From Limobrevibacterium gyesilva (GTDB lineage Bacteria; Pseudomonadota; Alphaproteobacteria; Acetobacterales; Acetobacteraceae), in the NCBI RefSeq assembly GCF_025989185.1, contig NZ_JAPDNT010000017.1, positions 23,334 to 87,333 on the forward strand: DNA of 64,000 nt. The letters run 5' to 3'. This document shows, one piece after another, positions 18,164-26,442 of this stretch (position 1 is its first letter; each line of letters begins with the position of its first letter). Made by a program: the position numbers and the translations under genes. Below the pieces are notes generated by a model that saw only the letters and a list, made by a program, of their open reading frames with translations, was not told the DNA's origin and ran no database searches.

Positions 18164-18247
18164 TATTTCGGGGGTCTCGAACGGCGCTGGTCGAGGCTCG
18201 CGCCTGGCCTTCGAGCTAGACTAGCTTCTCTCGGCTTGGAGGTAGGG

Positions 18248-18916
18248 GTGGGCGTCACGACAGAGTTCCTTGATGCAGCTGCTGTGATCGCCGAGCGATC
18301 GACAGCCCCGCTGCTGTTTCATTGGCCTATGCCGGGCAACCTGGGTGGCCTCCTCAAATTCGCGACCTTCGCCGAGTGGCGCGATTTCGTGCTGCAGTTT
18401 GGCTTGCGCGACGGCATCCCGGACATTGTGAAGGCAAAATTCGACCGCGCGCACAAGCTGCATGTGCTGGCATGGGTCGATCCCGACCTTCTCAAAGCCG
18501 GCGAGCAGGTTGCCCTCACGACGCTCGAACTCGCCCTGAAAGATCGCTACGGCCACAAGGTGAGAGACAAGCGCGGAAACATCCGGTTCGCGAACGCGCT
18601 CCGCTATATGGTCGAGAGTGACGGCCTGACAGACGACCAGGTGCCGATGAATCGTCGCTGCGGGCCGCCATCTACAGTCGTGGGCCGTCTCACCGGCGAC
18701 GTGAGGCCAAGCCTCGCTGATATGCGAAACGACCTCGCGCATGGCTACCCGTTCGATGGCCTTCCACACTCAGGTCTCTTGGAATTGGTGCGCGACCTGA
18801 TCGAATACGCTTACCGCGACATGATCGGCGCGGCGGTGGGCCTCATTCCGCATCAGAATTCCGCATCAGAACTGCCGAGTGAATCCGCCGACTCCGAGCC
18901 GATGCGGGAATTTTGA
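18248..18916 (+). CDS. HEPN-motif protein (putative RNase/toxin-like)
   Basis: About 222 residues, mostly helical. The segment LADMRNDLAHGYPFDG contains R-N-D-L-A-H, the Rx4H motif of HEPN RNases, near residue 180. No other known domain. Start GTG 18248 is chosen because GGAGG lies at 18238-18242; the frame is open further upstream through the dif-like site, so upstream starts are unlikely. It begins 85 bases after the dif-like palindrome, the same arrangement as the gene at 48152. HEPN proteins often act as toxins or in abortive infection; no nucleotidyltransferase partner was found next to it. Confidence 0.65.
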   Translation: MGVTTEFLDAAAVIAERSTAPLLFHWPMPGNLGGLLKFATFAEWRDFVLQFGLRDGIPDIVKAKFDRAHKLHVLAWVDPDLLKAGEQVALTTLELALKDRYGHKVRDKRGNIRFANALRYMVESDGLTDDQVPMNRRCGPPSTVVGRLTGDVRPSLADMRNDLAHGYPFDGLPHSGLLELVRDLIEYAYRDMIGAAVGLIPHQNSASELPSESADSEPMREF

Positions 18917-19014
18917 GTTTTGCGTGGAATGGCATTGCCCGCCGGCCTTGGTTCCGTAGTCAATGCCTCGCTATGGTGTCATATCGAACCGAAATGACGA
19001 TGGAGGGCGCCTTG

Positions 19015-19716
19015 GTGACCGAGGGCAGTACGGAGCCGGAGCGACTTGCGATCTATATCAAATCCCTCCCGGGATTCGAAAAATACACTCAGATCGATGG
19101 CAACTATGGCCACGTCGGTGCGGCCCTGGCTGACGCGGTCTTGCAGTCAAACAACGACTATGAACGGAATGTCCGGCACCGCATCGCGCGCATCCGGAAA
19201 ATGTATGCCCGCGAGACGAGTCTCCAGGACCTCAAGCAGCTGCTCCAGCGGATCACGGCCGCGGAGTTCCTCGACTGGAACGGAACGCGGAAGCCCGCAA
19301 CCTTCTTGGATTTGGTTGGCCTACTCGGGCGGGAAGGCGTGAATACCGAAGACGACTTGCGTAAGTGGCTCCCGGGGGAGGAAAGCAGCACGAAGTTGCG
19401 CGAAATACACTTTATCGGTCCGAAAACTGTGGATTATTTGAGAATTCTGGTCGGCTTGCCTTTTGCGGCCATGGACCGCCACCTACTCGGGTTCCTCGAA
19501 TGCGCCGGGATAGGGAAGTTCAACTATGCCCGCAGCCAGGAAATCGTCCACCGGGCCGCGGATTTGCTGGGACTGGATCGGGCGCACCTGGATCACAGCA
19601 TCTGGCGCTACATGAAGGGTGGGAAGGCAGCGGTTCCAGGCGGAACTCGGCTGCATCTCGGCTGCGCCAGATCTGCTGACCGACGTAAATCGCACAGCGC
19701 GAAACTCTTCAGATGA
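19015..19716 (+). CDS. Helix-hairpin-helix protein, DNA-glycosylase-like
   Basis: About 233 residues from GTG 19015 (GGAGG at 19003-19007); ATG 18994 and 18973 are alternatives. The segment REIHFIGPKTVDYLRILVG is a helix-hairpin-helix, followed by PFAAMDRHLLGFLECAG, which resembles the HhH-GPD region of endonuclease III-type glycosylases, with the catalytic Asp candidate in AMDRHL. The iron-sulphur Cys cluster is absent. It follows the HEPN-motif gene closely and may be in the same operon. The C-terminal 30 residues are basic and of low complexity. Confidence 0.6.
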   Translation: MTEGSTEPERLAIYIKSLPGFEKYTQIDGNYGHVGAALADAVLQSNNDYERNVRHRIARIRKMYARETSLQDLKQLLQRITAAEFLDWNGTRKPATFLDLVGLLGREGVNTEDDLRKWLPGEESSTKLREIHFIGPKTVDYLRILVGLPFAAMDRHLLGFLECAGIGKFNYARSQEIVHRAADLLGLDRAHLDHSIWRYMKGGKAAVPGGTRLHLGCARSADRRKSHSAKLFR

Positions 19717-19832
19717 TAGGGCACTCCGCGCCGCGCGGTAGCCCTGTGGACTACCGGCGCAAGCCCCATCCCGGGGGTCAATTTTGGGCTCCGATCTGGA
19801 GTGCGCTCCTGGGGGTGGACGGATCGGCCCTT

Positions 19833-20570
19833 TCACCTACGCGGTTCCGGTTGATATGCGACTTGCTCAACGGCTTTCGTTGCGTCCGGCCGGCCTTGAT
19901 ATCTGCCGATCAGACGCCCGGCGGCGTCCTCCAGCGATTGCACGCGCCGTAATTCGAGCTTCTTGTCTGGTGCACGCGTGAGGCGATAGGTCCGACCATT
20001 GACCCGACAGTAAAGATCGGAAGACGTCTCGATCCGGATCCATTTGCTGTCAGATCCTGACAGAAATGCCAGCTCAGCAGCCTCCTTTATCTCTGCTCGC
20101 CGTCGAGCGCGTTCCTCCCAGTCCTGCTTGAAGCGCCGGCCGATTTCCTCCCCCACCCGGTCATTCATCAGCTCGACGATTGCGGCCAGTTCAGTGCCGG
20201 CTGTCTTTTCTTTGACATATAAGGCCTCGCAGCCGGTCCTGTAGGTCTCCTCAGGTCGGTCAAGACCCTCCTCCCAGAGCGCCAGGAGGCGCCCGGTTAC
20301 GTCTGACTTGGTCAAAGGCGGCCCTGGTAGTTCGGCGAGCGCCGCGTGGATATCCTCAATCGGAATCCAACACCCCGAAGCCTTCCGGATCAGCGTATCT
20401 CGCGCCGAAGGCCATTTGCGCCAAGGATCTCGCGCGCCATCCAAAGTCTTCAGGATCTTTGTGGCGACCTTCGAGAGCTGACCGGGATCACGGATATGCC
20501 GCAGTGAGGGGCTGGCGACGTGCTCCCTCAGAAGGGTAAAAACCGCATGCAATCGTTGGTCGTCGGACAT
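19833..20570 (-). CDS. Hypothetical protein (245 aa)
   Basis: Soluble, charged protein without a family that I recognise. The centre is rich in charged helices (EEIGRRFKQDWEERARRRAE) and the C-terminus has a small beta-rich part (KWIRIETSSDLYCRVNGRTY). ATG 20570 is the natural start. It lies 116 bases after the SRAP cassette on the same strand and may belong to its transcript; the second SRAP cassette is also followed by an unrelated hypothetical gene. Confidence 0.65.
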   Translation of the reverse strand: MSDDQRLHAVFTLLREHVASPSLRHIRDPGQLSKVATKILKTLDGARDPWRKWPSARDTLIRKASGCWIPIEDIHAALAELPGPPLTKSDVTGRLLALWEEGLDRPEETYRTGCEALYVKEKTAGTELAAIVELMNDRVGEEIGRRFKQDWEERARRRAEIKEAAELAFLSGSDSKWIRIETSSDLYCRVNGRTYRLTRAPDKKLELRRVQSLEDAAGRLIGRYQGRPDATKAVEQVAYQPEPRR

Positions 20571-20685
20571 GGGAACTTAGCTGCCCGGTTGTGAGGCCTC
20601 CTTGGCGGCTTCAGCCGTTCATTGTGGCCGGAAGGCACGTTCTCACGCCATCCGGCATTTCGGGTCTCCTACCTGTCCTCGTATG

Positions 20686-21372
20686 TCACAGAAGCCGGCC
20701 CGCAGGCACTGCGGCGCCCGCTGCGGCATCCTCTTTCGCCCCCTGCGCCACGATCCGCAGCGTCCCGTCCGGCAGCGGTCGTTGCAGCTTCAGCGCGTCC
20801 ACCGCCGGCGCGGCCATCCACGTGATCATCTCCTCGGGTGTCCGCAGGATCACCGGCATGGCCTTCGGATGAATGGCGCCCACCTCCGCGTTCGGGTTGA
20901 TCGTCAGGAAAGCGAAGATGTCGTTGGTGGTCTCGCCCTCCCGCACCTTCCGCACGGAAGTCCACCGCGTCCATATGCCAGCGAAGCAAGCGAGCGGCCG
21001 GCTTTCGTCGAAAGCGAACCATACCGGCGCTCGCCCGCCGAACGAGCCGTTGTCCGGCTCGGCGAAGCTATTGAACGGCACCAGGCAGCGGCTTTCGACG
21101 CTGAGCCAGCGCCGCCAGTGCGGCGACGTGGCGTTGCGAACGTTGGTGACGCCAGGATCGGACTTCTTGCCCTCAAGGAACTTGGGCGGCGTCGGCATGC
21201 CCCATCGCGCCATGGCTAGCTCGCGCCCCGCGGGGGAGTTGCGCACGATCGGGGCCGCATAGTCGGGATATACGCCCGGCATCGGCGGCAGATTGCCGGT
21301 GTTGTCCACGTTGACGCGGAACAGGCGCCGGATCGCCTCCTGGTTCGTTGTCATGGAATAAAGATTGCACAC
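20686..21372 (-). CDS. yedK: SRAP protein (HMCES/YedK family), cassette A
   Basis: 228-residue SOS-response-associated peptidase/abasic-site processing protein. Family members form a thiazolidine crosslink to abasic sites in single-stranded DNA through Cys2. The start is GTG 21372, giving MCNLYSMT with Cys at position 2, which the mechanism requires; longer starts upstream would bury it. Conserved Glu in PFNSFAEP and His in HPKAMPVIL are visible. It is the third gene of a four-gene reverse-strand cassette that recurs at 60.7-62.6 kb. Confidence 0.92.
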   Translation of the reverse strand: MCNLYSMTTNQEAIRRLFRVNVDNTGNLPPMPGVYPDYAAPIVRNSPAGRELAMARWGMPTPPKFLEGKKSDPGVTNVRNATSPHWRRWLSVESRCLVPFNSFAEPDNGSFGGRAPVWFAFDESRPLACFAGIWTRWTSVRKVREGETTNDIFAFLTINPNAEVGAIHPKAMPVILRTPEEMITWMAAPAVDALKLQRPLPDGTLRIVAQGAKEDAAAGAAVPAGRLL

Positions 21373-21388
21373 GGGCGGAATTCCCTCG

Positions 21389-21994
21389 TTATGCCGGTGG
21401 CCACGCCGACCTTCTCCCCTGGACCGGCCTGAGCACAAGCATGTCGCCGGCAGGTGGACGCAGAAGGGTCACGGGATCGCCCGGCGTCTCGCCCAGCCAC
21501 ACCGGCCAGTCCGGTTCATCGAGCACGAGCGGCATGCGATCGTGAATTTCGGCGATAGCGCCGGTGGCCTGCACCGTGACGATACAGTAGGTGCGCACGA
21601 CCTCGCCGTCCGGCCGCCGGAAAGCCTCCCACAGCCCCGCGATTGCCATTGGCTGGCCGTCCCGGCGGGAGATGGCATACCGCTGTCCCGGCGCGCCGAT
21701 GGTCCGCTGCTGGTAATATTCGGTGGCCGGCACGAGCGCCCGACGATGCCAAAACGCGTCGGCGAACACGGGAAGCTCGGCAACGATCTCCGCACGCGCA
21801 TGGATAGGCCGGGGCGCCCTGTCGGGGTCCTCTGTCGCATATGGCAACAGGCCCCAGGTCAGCCAGTCGAGGTGCCGCTGCCCCGTCCGTGGGTGCAACC
21901 GGATAACCTGTCCCGGCCGGCCAGGACCGGCTCCCGCTCCGAAATCGAGGCTACCGGGATCCCCGCCGAATAAGTCGCCCGTGGCTGTCGCCAT
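21389..21994 (-). CDS. Divergent SRAP-like protein lacking Cys2, cassette A
   Basis: 201-residue SRAP-fold protein. Recognisable: DWLTWGLLPYA, ALVPATEYYQ (conserved Glu), PMAIAGLWEAFR and EIHDRMPLVL (conserved His). The N-terminus is MATATGDLF instead of the usual MCGR/MCN, so the catalytic Cys2 is missing, and the usual NARAET is IHARAE, replacing the active-site Asn. The same changes are present in the second copy at 61388. It is translated 16 bases before the canonical SRAP gene. Possible roles are a partner subunit or a catalytically altered enzyme. Confidence 0.88.
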   Translation of the reverse strand: MATATGDLFGGDPGSLDFGAGAGPGRPGQVIRLHPRTGQRHLDWLTWGLLPYATEDPDRAPRPIHARAEIVAELPVFADAFWHRRALVPATEYYQQRTIGAPGQRYAISRRDGQPMAIAGLWEAFRRPDGEVVRTYCIVTVQATGAIAEIHDRMPLVLDEPDWPVWLGETPGDPVTLLRPPAGDMLVLRPVQGRRSAWPPA

Positions 21995-22045
21995 CGCTCG
22001 CCATCCTGTCCGCTGGGACTGGCCGTCACGCCTCCGGCGGCGTGG

Positions 22046-22360
22046 CTATCGCTGTCTCGACGTGTCCACGACCAGTATCTCGCGTAGCTTCCGCGTGGTC
22101 TTTCCATAGCTCGCGACCCTCACCAGGATCACCCGCTTCGGCGTCCCCCGGCATCGTTCCCGGCCTCGGAACCCGTCGCAGTGCAAGCGCCTGATGACGT
22201 CGGCAACGTGCGTCCGTGCGCCGAGGCACTCGGCCAGATTGCTGAGCGGCAGCACGACGTGTCGCCAACATCGCCCGCACTGGATATGGAGCTGCCACTC
22301 CTTCATGTCGCCAAGCAGCGTTGCCGGCACCGGGTCGGCATTGAAGGGCAGCTCGGGCAC
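22046..22360 (-). CDS. Zinc-ribbon-like small protein, cassette A
   Basis: 104-residue protein with CGRC near residue 30 and two more Cys in DGFRGRERCRGTP, spaced like a zinc ribbon. A basic C-terminus follows. Start GTG 22360. It is clearly related to the protein at 62037-62381 (shared MPEL.FNADPVPAT and GDMK.W.LHIQC). Function unknown; conservation with the SRAP pair suggests a shared role. Confidence 0.75.
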   Translation of the reverse strand: MPELPFNADPVPATLLGDMKEWQLHIQCGRCWRHVVLPLSNLAECLGARTHVADVIRRLHCDGFRGRERCRGTPKRVILVRVASYGKTTRKLREILVVDTSRQR

Positions 22361-22363
22361 GGG

Positions 22364-22585
22364 TCACTGGCCGCGCCCGACGGGCGCACGCACGACCTCC
22401 AACCCGGCGCCGCGCAGCGCTTCGACCAGATACTCCGCGCACACGCCGCAGAGAAGCATGTCAGCCGACCGCGGCAAGCGTCCGCCGCGCGCGATCGCGG
22501 CCCGCAATGTCTCGACCACCTCTTCATCCGGGACAATGGGTTGAGGCTCGGGAAACAGGCTGCCGTGAGTCATGAGCACGAACAT
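22364..22585 (-). CDS. Small CxxC protein, cassette A
   Basis: 73-residue protein containing PDEEVVETLRAAIARGGRLP and MLLCGVCAEYLVEAL. Start is probably ATG 22570 or 22585; both are in frame. First gene of the SRAP cassette, ending three bases before the zinc-ribbon gene. The homologue at 62385-62592 is frameshifted, so this copy is the intact one. Confidence 0.7.
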   Translation of the reverse strand: MFVLMTHGSLFPEPQPIVPDEEVVETLRAAIARGGRLPRSADMLLCGVCAEYLVEALRGAGLEVVRAPVGRGQ

Positions 22586-22860
22586 AAAGAGAACATTCGA
22601 CCGGAGTCGAGTCGGATAACGCCGAAGCCGGTGATCCTAGCCGGTGATGCCCGCGACACCTGGCTGGAAGCTGGTCCGCCCACCGCGCTCAAACTGCAAC
22701 AACCCTGGCCGGCCGATCGCCTGCCCATCATCGCTGCCGCCCGGACCGCGGCTTGGCAGCCCCGCGGGTCTTCCCGTCTGCGACAACGGTTTCCGCTGTC
22801 TGTGACAGGGATTTCCTTTCGCTATGGGAGGCAATGCGGGGTTTCGCCGCGGTCTTGCGT

Positions 22861-23604
22861 TCAGCCGCGGGTCCACGGCGCGGAAGACCGCCCCTCCGGC
22901 TGGTACGACCCCACCACGACCGCCGGGATCGAGAAGCGGTCCTCGCCCACCTTCCACATGCGGCCGTCGTTCGGCCAGGGACAGGCGATCGGCTGCTGAT
23001 GGTCGGGATGGGTCGATCGCGGCCACAGCCACGCCTTGCCGCCCGCCACCTCGAGCTCGCGCACCATCACCTCCACATGGCCGTCGCGAATGCGCTGGAC
23101 AATCAGGCGCCGGCCTGTGGCTGGCGGCTCGTCGCAGTGCAGGAACGGCAGGCAGGCCAGGACGGTGCCTTCCGGATAGAGGAGCTCGGCGCCCGGCCGC
23201 CCGACCGCCACTCCGAACACGCCGGCGGCGAGCATGCCGGCGTCGACCGGCATGGCGGCTTCCGACTGGTGGTCCAGCGGCAGATCGAAGGACGGGTTCA
23301 GCCTGCCGGCGCAGGCCTCGGCGCGCACCGGGATGCCCCGGGCACCCGAGGGCCCGGCGCCGCCGGTCAGCGAGTCGAGGGTCTCGCCGGGCATGACCCT
23401 GGCCAGCTTCTCGTAGGTCTTCTGCGACAACGCCCGGCTGCGTCCGTTCAGGAAGTTGTAGATCGTATTGGCATTGCTGAGCCCCGTCTGGCGGGCGAGC
23501 TCCGCCGGCTTCAGGCCGTGCCTGTCCATGGCCCGATGCAAGGCCTCGCGGCGCAGCTCGGCTTTGGCCTCTTCTTCCCTCGAACTCGAACCGCCTTTCG
23601 ACAT
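22861..23604 (-). CDS. HTH regulator with S24/LexA-like C-terminal domain
   Basis: 247-residue cytoplasmic regulator. XRE-type helix-turn-helix at residues about 30-80 (LKPAELARQTGLSNANTIYNFL). The C-terminal half resembles peptidase-S24-like sensor domains of phage-type repressors (AGVFGVAVGRPGAELL, GTVLACLP), but the Ser/Lys dyad is not clear to me. Divergent from the XRE gene at 23757, with a CACAT/ATGTG palindrome in the shared gap. The 275 bases downstream to 22586 hold no gene that I can support. Confidence 0.8.
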   Translation of the reverse strand: MSKGGSSSREEEAKAELRREALHRAMDRHGLKPAELARQTGLSNANTIYNFLNGRSRALSQKTYEKLARVMPGETLDSLTGGAGPSGARGIPVRAEACAGRLNPSFDLPLDHQSEAAMPVDAGMLAAGVFGVAVGRPGAELLYPEGTVLACLPFLHCDEPPATGRRLIVQRIRDGHVEVMVRELEVAGGKAWLWPRSTHPDHQQPIACPWPNDGRMWKVGEDRFSIPAVVVGSYQPEGRSSAPWTRG

Positions 23605-23685
23605 CTGTGAGCCCCGATTCTCCGGTCTGGTAACAACGAGAACCCCTCCTCAACAGGACGAGGGGTCCATGCCCTGGATGATAAC

Positions 23686-23696
23686 CACATTATGTG
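23686..23696. promoter_or_regulatory. Palindromic operator candidate between divergent HTH genes
   Basis: CACAT-T-ATGTG, a perfect inverted repeat with one central base, in an AT-rich patch (23681-23712) unlike the surrounding GC-rich DNA. It lies between the divergent regulators at 22861-23604 and 23757-24092, so one or both could bind it. Confidence 0.5.
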
Positions 23697-23756
23697 ATTT
23701 TTATTCAATCCAATTCGTTTATGGCATGTGCCGCTGTGCCCGGCGAACAACGTCGC

Positions 23757-24092
23757 ATGGACGGTGTTGGCAATCGGCTGCGCGCCCGCGGGCGCGAATT
23801 GGGACTCTCCGACGTCGAAGTCGCGCGACGGCTTGGTTTCAGCCAGTCGCGCTACGCGAACTACATCAACGACGAGCGGGAGCCGGACTTGGCCACCTTC
23901 GTCCGCATCTGCCGCCTGCTCGAAACCAACCCCGACGAGATCCTCGGCTACGACGATCCGCCGCCGCCTGCCGCCGAGGAAGACCGGCTGCGACAGCGCA
24001 TCGCCGCGGCAAGCCGCGCCATGGATTTGGAAACCCTCAGGACCGCCGCGATCGTCATGGACGCCCTCTGCGCCGCCCGAAGTCCCGGCTGA
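23757..24092 (+). CDS. XRE-family DNA-binding protein
   Basis: 111 residues from ATG 23757. Helix-turn-helix at residues 8-60 (LRARGRELGLSDVEVARRLG, then FSQSRYANYINDEREP). The Pro-rich linker DDPPPPAAEE is followed by a helical tail. ATG 23721 would add 12 residues and sits close to the AT-rich operator patch. No strong ribosome-binding site precedes either. Probably regulates itself and the divergent S24-like regulator. Confidence 0.82.
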   Translation: MDGVGNRLRARGRELGLSDVEVARRLGFSQSRYANYINDEREPDLATFVRICRLLETNPDEILGYDDPPPPAAEEDRLRQRIAAASRAMDLETLRTAAIVMDALCAARSPG

Positions 24093-24181
24093 CGAGGCCG
24101 GCCGCGCCCGTCCTCCTGGGAACCGGCAACCCGAGCAACCAACCGGCCGCGGCGGCGCCAGCCCCGCCTGAATGCCGGCCT

Positions 24182-24227
24182 GGTGTCAGCCCATCATGAC
24201 GTCAGTCCACCATGACGCCATGACACC
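24182..24227. repeat. Imperfect palindrome with TGACGTCA core
   Basis: GGTGTCA at 24182-24188 pairs with TGACACC at 24221-24227, and between them lie TGACGTCA (24197-24204) and a second ATGACG. It sits about 250 bases upstream of the conserved leader of the gene at 24567; a stronger palindrome with the same ATGACGTC core stands before the second leader at 28834-28891. The region 24093-24566 holds no other feature that I can support. Confidence 0.45.
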
Positions 24228-24480
24228 GGGATGGTGCCGTATGGCCGACGTCTCACATTTGGATGTCAAAGGGCCGGCCTCCGGCCAAGCACGCCACGCG
24301 GAAGATCGGGCTGTTCACCGGCCGGCTTCCAAGTGGTGCGGTTCCCCGGGATGGAACACCTCTCTCCGCCGCGGCCGGCACGGCAACCAAACGGCAGCGT
24401 AGAGGTCCGCGGGGTCCGGCCGCTCACGGCCATAAGGACCTGACAGCGGCCTGGTGCAGGCGGCGCCATTCCTCCGAATA

Positions 24481-24529
24481 AATCGCTTTCCATGGGTTTG
24501 CCGTAGCCGCGGAAACCAAGACTGCTTCC
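24481..24529 (+). repeat. Conserved leader, copy 1
   Basis: About 49 bases, around 90 percent identical to 28932-28980 (core CATGGGTTTGCCGTAG, then AACCAAGAC and GCTTCC). In both places it lies 37-38 bases before the start codon of a DNA-binding protein whose N-terminus has the pattern M.F.EI..GRR. It could be a shared promoter/operator or RNA leader. Confidence 0.7.
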
Positions 24530-24566
24530 TGGAGGCGCCTCGTTCAGCACGAAGAGGCATCCCCGA

Positions 24567-25133
24567 ATGGTTTTCCCAGAGATCACCTCCGGCCGCCGCT
24601 GGCGGAAGGATTCCACTTTCGGAGTCGGCCCACGGATGCCGCTGAACCGGGAGAAGCGGGCGCGCGTGCTGTTCTGCGCCCGGCTGCACCGCAAGGCCGG
24701 ACGGCTATCGGCCTGTGGCCTGGACGTGGTCGAGGTGCTGGTCAAGGCGCTAGGCACGGACGGGCGGCTGGACCTGTCGCATGCGACGATCGCGGAACGC
24801 GCCTGCTGCCATGTGGCAACAGTGGTGCGGGCGCTGGCCCAGCTGCGGGCGCTGGGGCTGGTGGACTGGACCCGGCGGATGGTGCGCCGGGCCGCGACCA
24901 GCTGGCAGGCGGAGCAGATCAGCAACGCCTACGTGCTGCGGCCCGAGGCGGCCACGCCGCCCGCCGCAAGGCCACGATCCACCTGCGACACGCAAGGCGC
25001 GCGAGCAGAAAGGAATAGAGTGATTAAGAGGGCGGTTTTGAACCCGCAGATCGAGGACGAGCGGGGGCGGCACCAGGCGGCGGCGCAGTTCCGGGCGCTC
25101 GGCCTGCCCGTTCCGGCGCATCTGGAGGGCTGA
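24567..25133 (+). CDS. Winged-helix DNA-binding protein
   Basis: 188-residue protein. The segment GRLDLSHATIAERACCHVAT followed by VVRALAQLRALGLVDW is a winged helix of the plasmid replication/transcription type. The N-terminus MVFPEITSGRR matches that of the protein at 29019, and both genes share the same leader. It ends with a charged tail. Function unknown; a plasmid regulator is likely. Downstream 25134-25328 is AT-rich around 25230-25260 and may carry the promoter for the next operon. Confidence 0.75.
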   Translation: MVFPEITSGRRWRKDSTFGVGPRMPLNREKRARVLFCARLHRKAGRLSACGLDVVEVLVKALGTDGRLDLSHATIAERACCHVATVVRALAQLRALGLVDWTRRMVRRAATSWQAEQISNAYVLRPEAATPPAARPRSTCDTQGARAERNRVIKRAVLNPQIEDERGRHQAAAQFRALGLPVPAHLEG

Positions 25134-25328
25134 ATCGACAAGCACTGACAGGCAAGCGTGCTCGGGAGGCGGAGGGGCGGCGGGAGCCTTGCGTCCCAGC
25201 GGTGACGGCCGGATGGGATCGCCTGTGAAAATTAATTCATCCCATCATATAAATAACCAAAACGCTTGCGCCTCCTGAATGGATCGACTATTACGCTCCT
25301 ATCACAACGGCAGGCGAGAGGAACGGCG

Positions 25329-25610
25329 ATGGATCTGAACCGGACACGGCATGGCGAACAGCAGCATCAGCGGCGAGCGACGCTCGGCCTGTTCGAGATG
25401 CTCATCCTCGATCACGGCACCCGCGTGCGCAGCCATGGCGCCGACATCGTCTTCCTCGACAAGGCCGCGAAGAAGCGGATCCGCAAGGAAGTCGGCGGCG
25501 ACCGCGGCATGCGGGTCTTCGACCGCTGGCTGAACTCCTACCTCGTCGTCGCCGACGACGGCTCGATCATCACCACCGCCCGGCGCACACGCCGGGTGAA
25601 GCGGTCGTGA
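25329..25610 (+). CDS. Hypothetical protein (93 aa), first gene of UDG-like operon
   Basis: Basic small protein with the pattern RVRSHGADIVFLDKAAKKRI and a C-terminal KRS tail. ATG 25329 follows GAGAGG at a normal distance. The stop overlaps the next start as GTGA. Orthologues in alphaproteobacterial accessory DNA seem likely, but I cannot name the family. Confidence 0.7.
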   Translation: MDLNRTRHGEQQHQRRATLGLFEMLILDHGTRVRSHGADIVFLDKAAKKRIRKEVGGDRGMRVFDRWLNSYLVVADDGSIITTARRTRRVKRS

Positions 25611-26440
25611 CCGCGACTCTCCGAACCCAACCCGACAAGGACTCTCCAGCCGCAATGGCAAACCTCGGCACCATCGACCTCGACCGTTTCGCCACCGTCG
25701 CCCGTAACGCGGGCATCGGGAATCTCAGCGACAGCCCCGCCCTCACCCTTGCACAGGAGGGCCGCGTGTCCGTGCAATGGGCCCCCTTCGACCATGCGCC
25801 GCCGACCGCGCGCCTGGTCCTGGTCGGCATCACGCCCGGCCGCGAGCAGGCCGAGAACGGGCTGCGCGCGTTCCGGCAGGCACTCGTCGCGGACGCGCCG
25901 CTCGTCGAAGCGCTGCGGCGCGCCAAGCTCGCCGGCAGCTTCAGCGGCTCGCAGATGCGCACCAACATCGTCGACATGCTCGACAGCGTCGGCGTGAACC
26001 GTGCCCTCGGCGTACCGGGCTGCGCGGCGCTGTTCGAGCCGGCGCATGAGTTGGTGCACTTCACCTCGGCCCTGCGCTACCCGGCCTTCGTCGACTGCGC
26101 CAACTACAACGGCACGCCGGACATGCTGCGCACGCCCCTGCTGCGGCAGATGGTCGAGACCTTCCTGGCGGCCGAGGCGCGGGCCCTGCCCGGCGCGCTG
26201 TGGCTGCCGCTTGGCCCGAAGCCGGCGGCGGCGCTGCGCCACCTCGTCTCCCGCGGCGTCCTGCCGGCGGGCCATGTCCTTAAAGGCATGCCGCATCCGA
26301 GCGGCGCGAACTCGGAGCGGATCAAGTTCTTCCTGGGCCTGAAGCCGCGCTCCGCGCTGTCCGCGAAGACTCCGCCCGAGCCGATCGAGAGGGCCCGCGA
26401 GGCGCTGCTGGCCCAGGTCGCGCAGCTGCGGGTGGCCTGA
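25607..26440 (+). CDS. Uracil-DNA-glycosylase-superfamily-like protein
   Basis: 277-residue protein starting at GTG 25607, overlapping the previous stop. LVLVGITPGREQA near residue 70 resembles motif A (GINPG) of MUG/TDG-type glycosylases, and KGMPHPSGANSERI near residue 230 resembles motif B (NPSGL/HPS). The spacing of about 160 residues fits the fold. The substrate cannot be deduced; a base-excision or modified-base role is inferred. It sits in an operon with unknown genes and HTH proteins. Confidence 0.65.
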   Translation: MTATLRTQPDKDSPAAMANLGTIDLDRFATVARNAGIGNLSDSPALTLAQEGRVSVQWAPFDHAPPTARLVLVGITPGREQAENGLRAFRQALVADAPLVEALRRAKLAGSFSGSQMRTNIVDMLDSVGVNRALGVPGCAALFEPAHELVHFTSALRYPAFVDCANYNGTPDMLRTPLLRQMVETFLAAEARALPGALWLPLGPKPAAALRHLVSRGVLPAGHVLKGMPHPSGANSERIKFFLGLKPRSALSAKTPPEPIERAREALLAQVAQLRVA

Positions 26441-26442
26441 CA

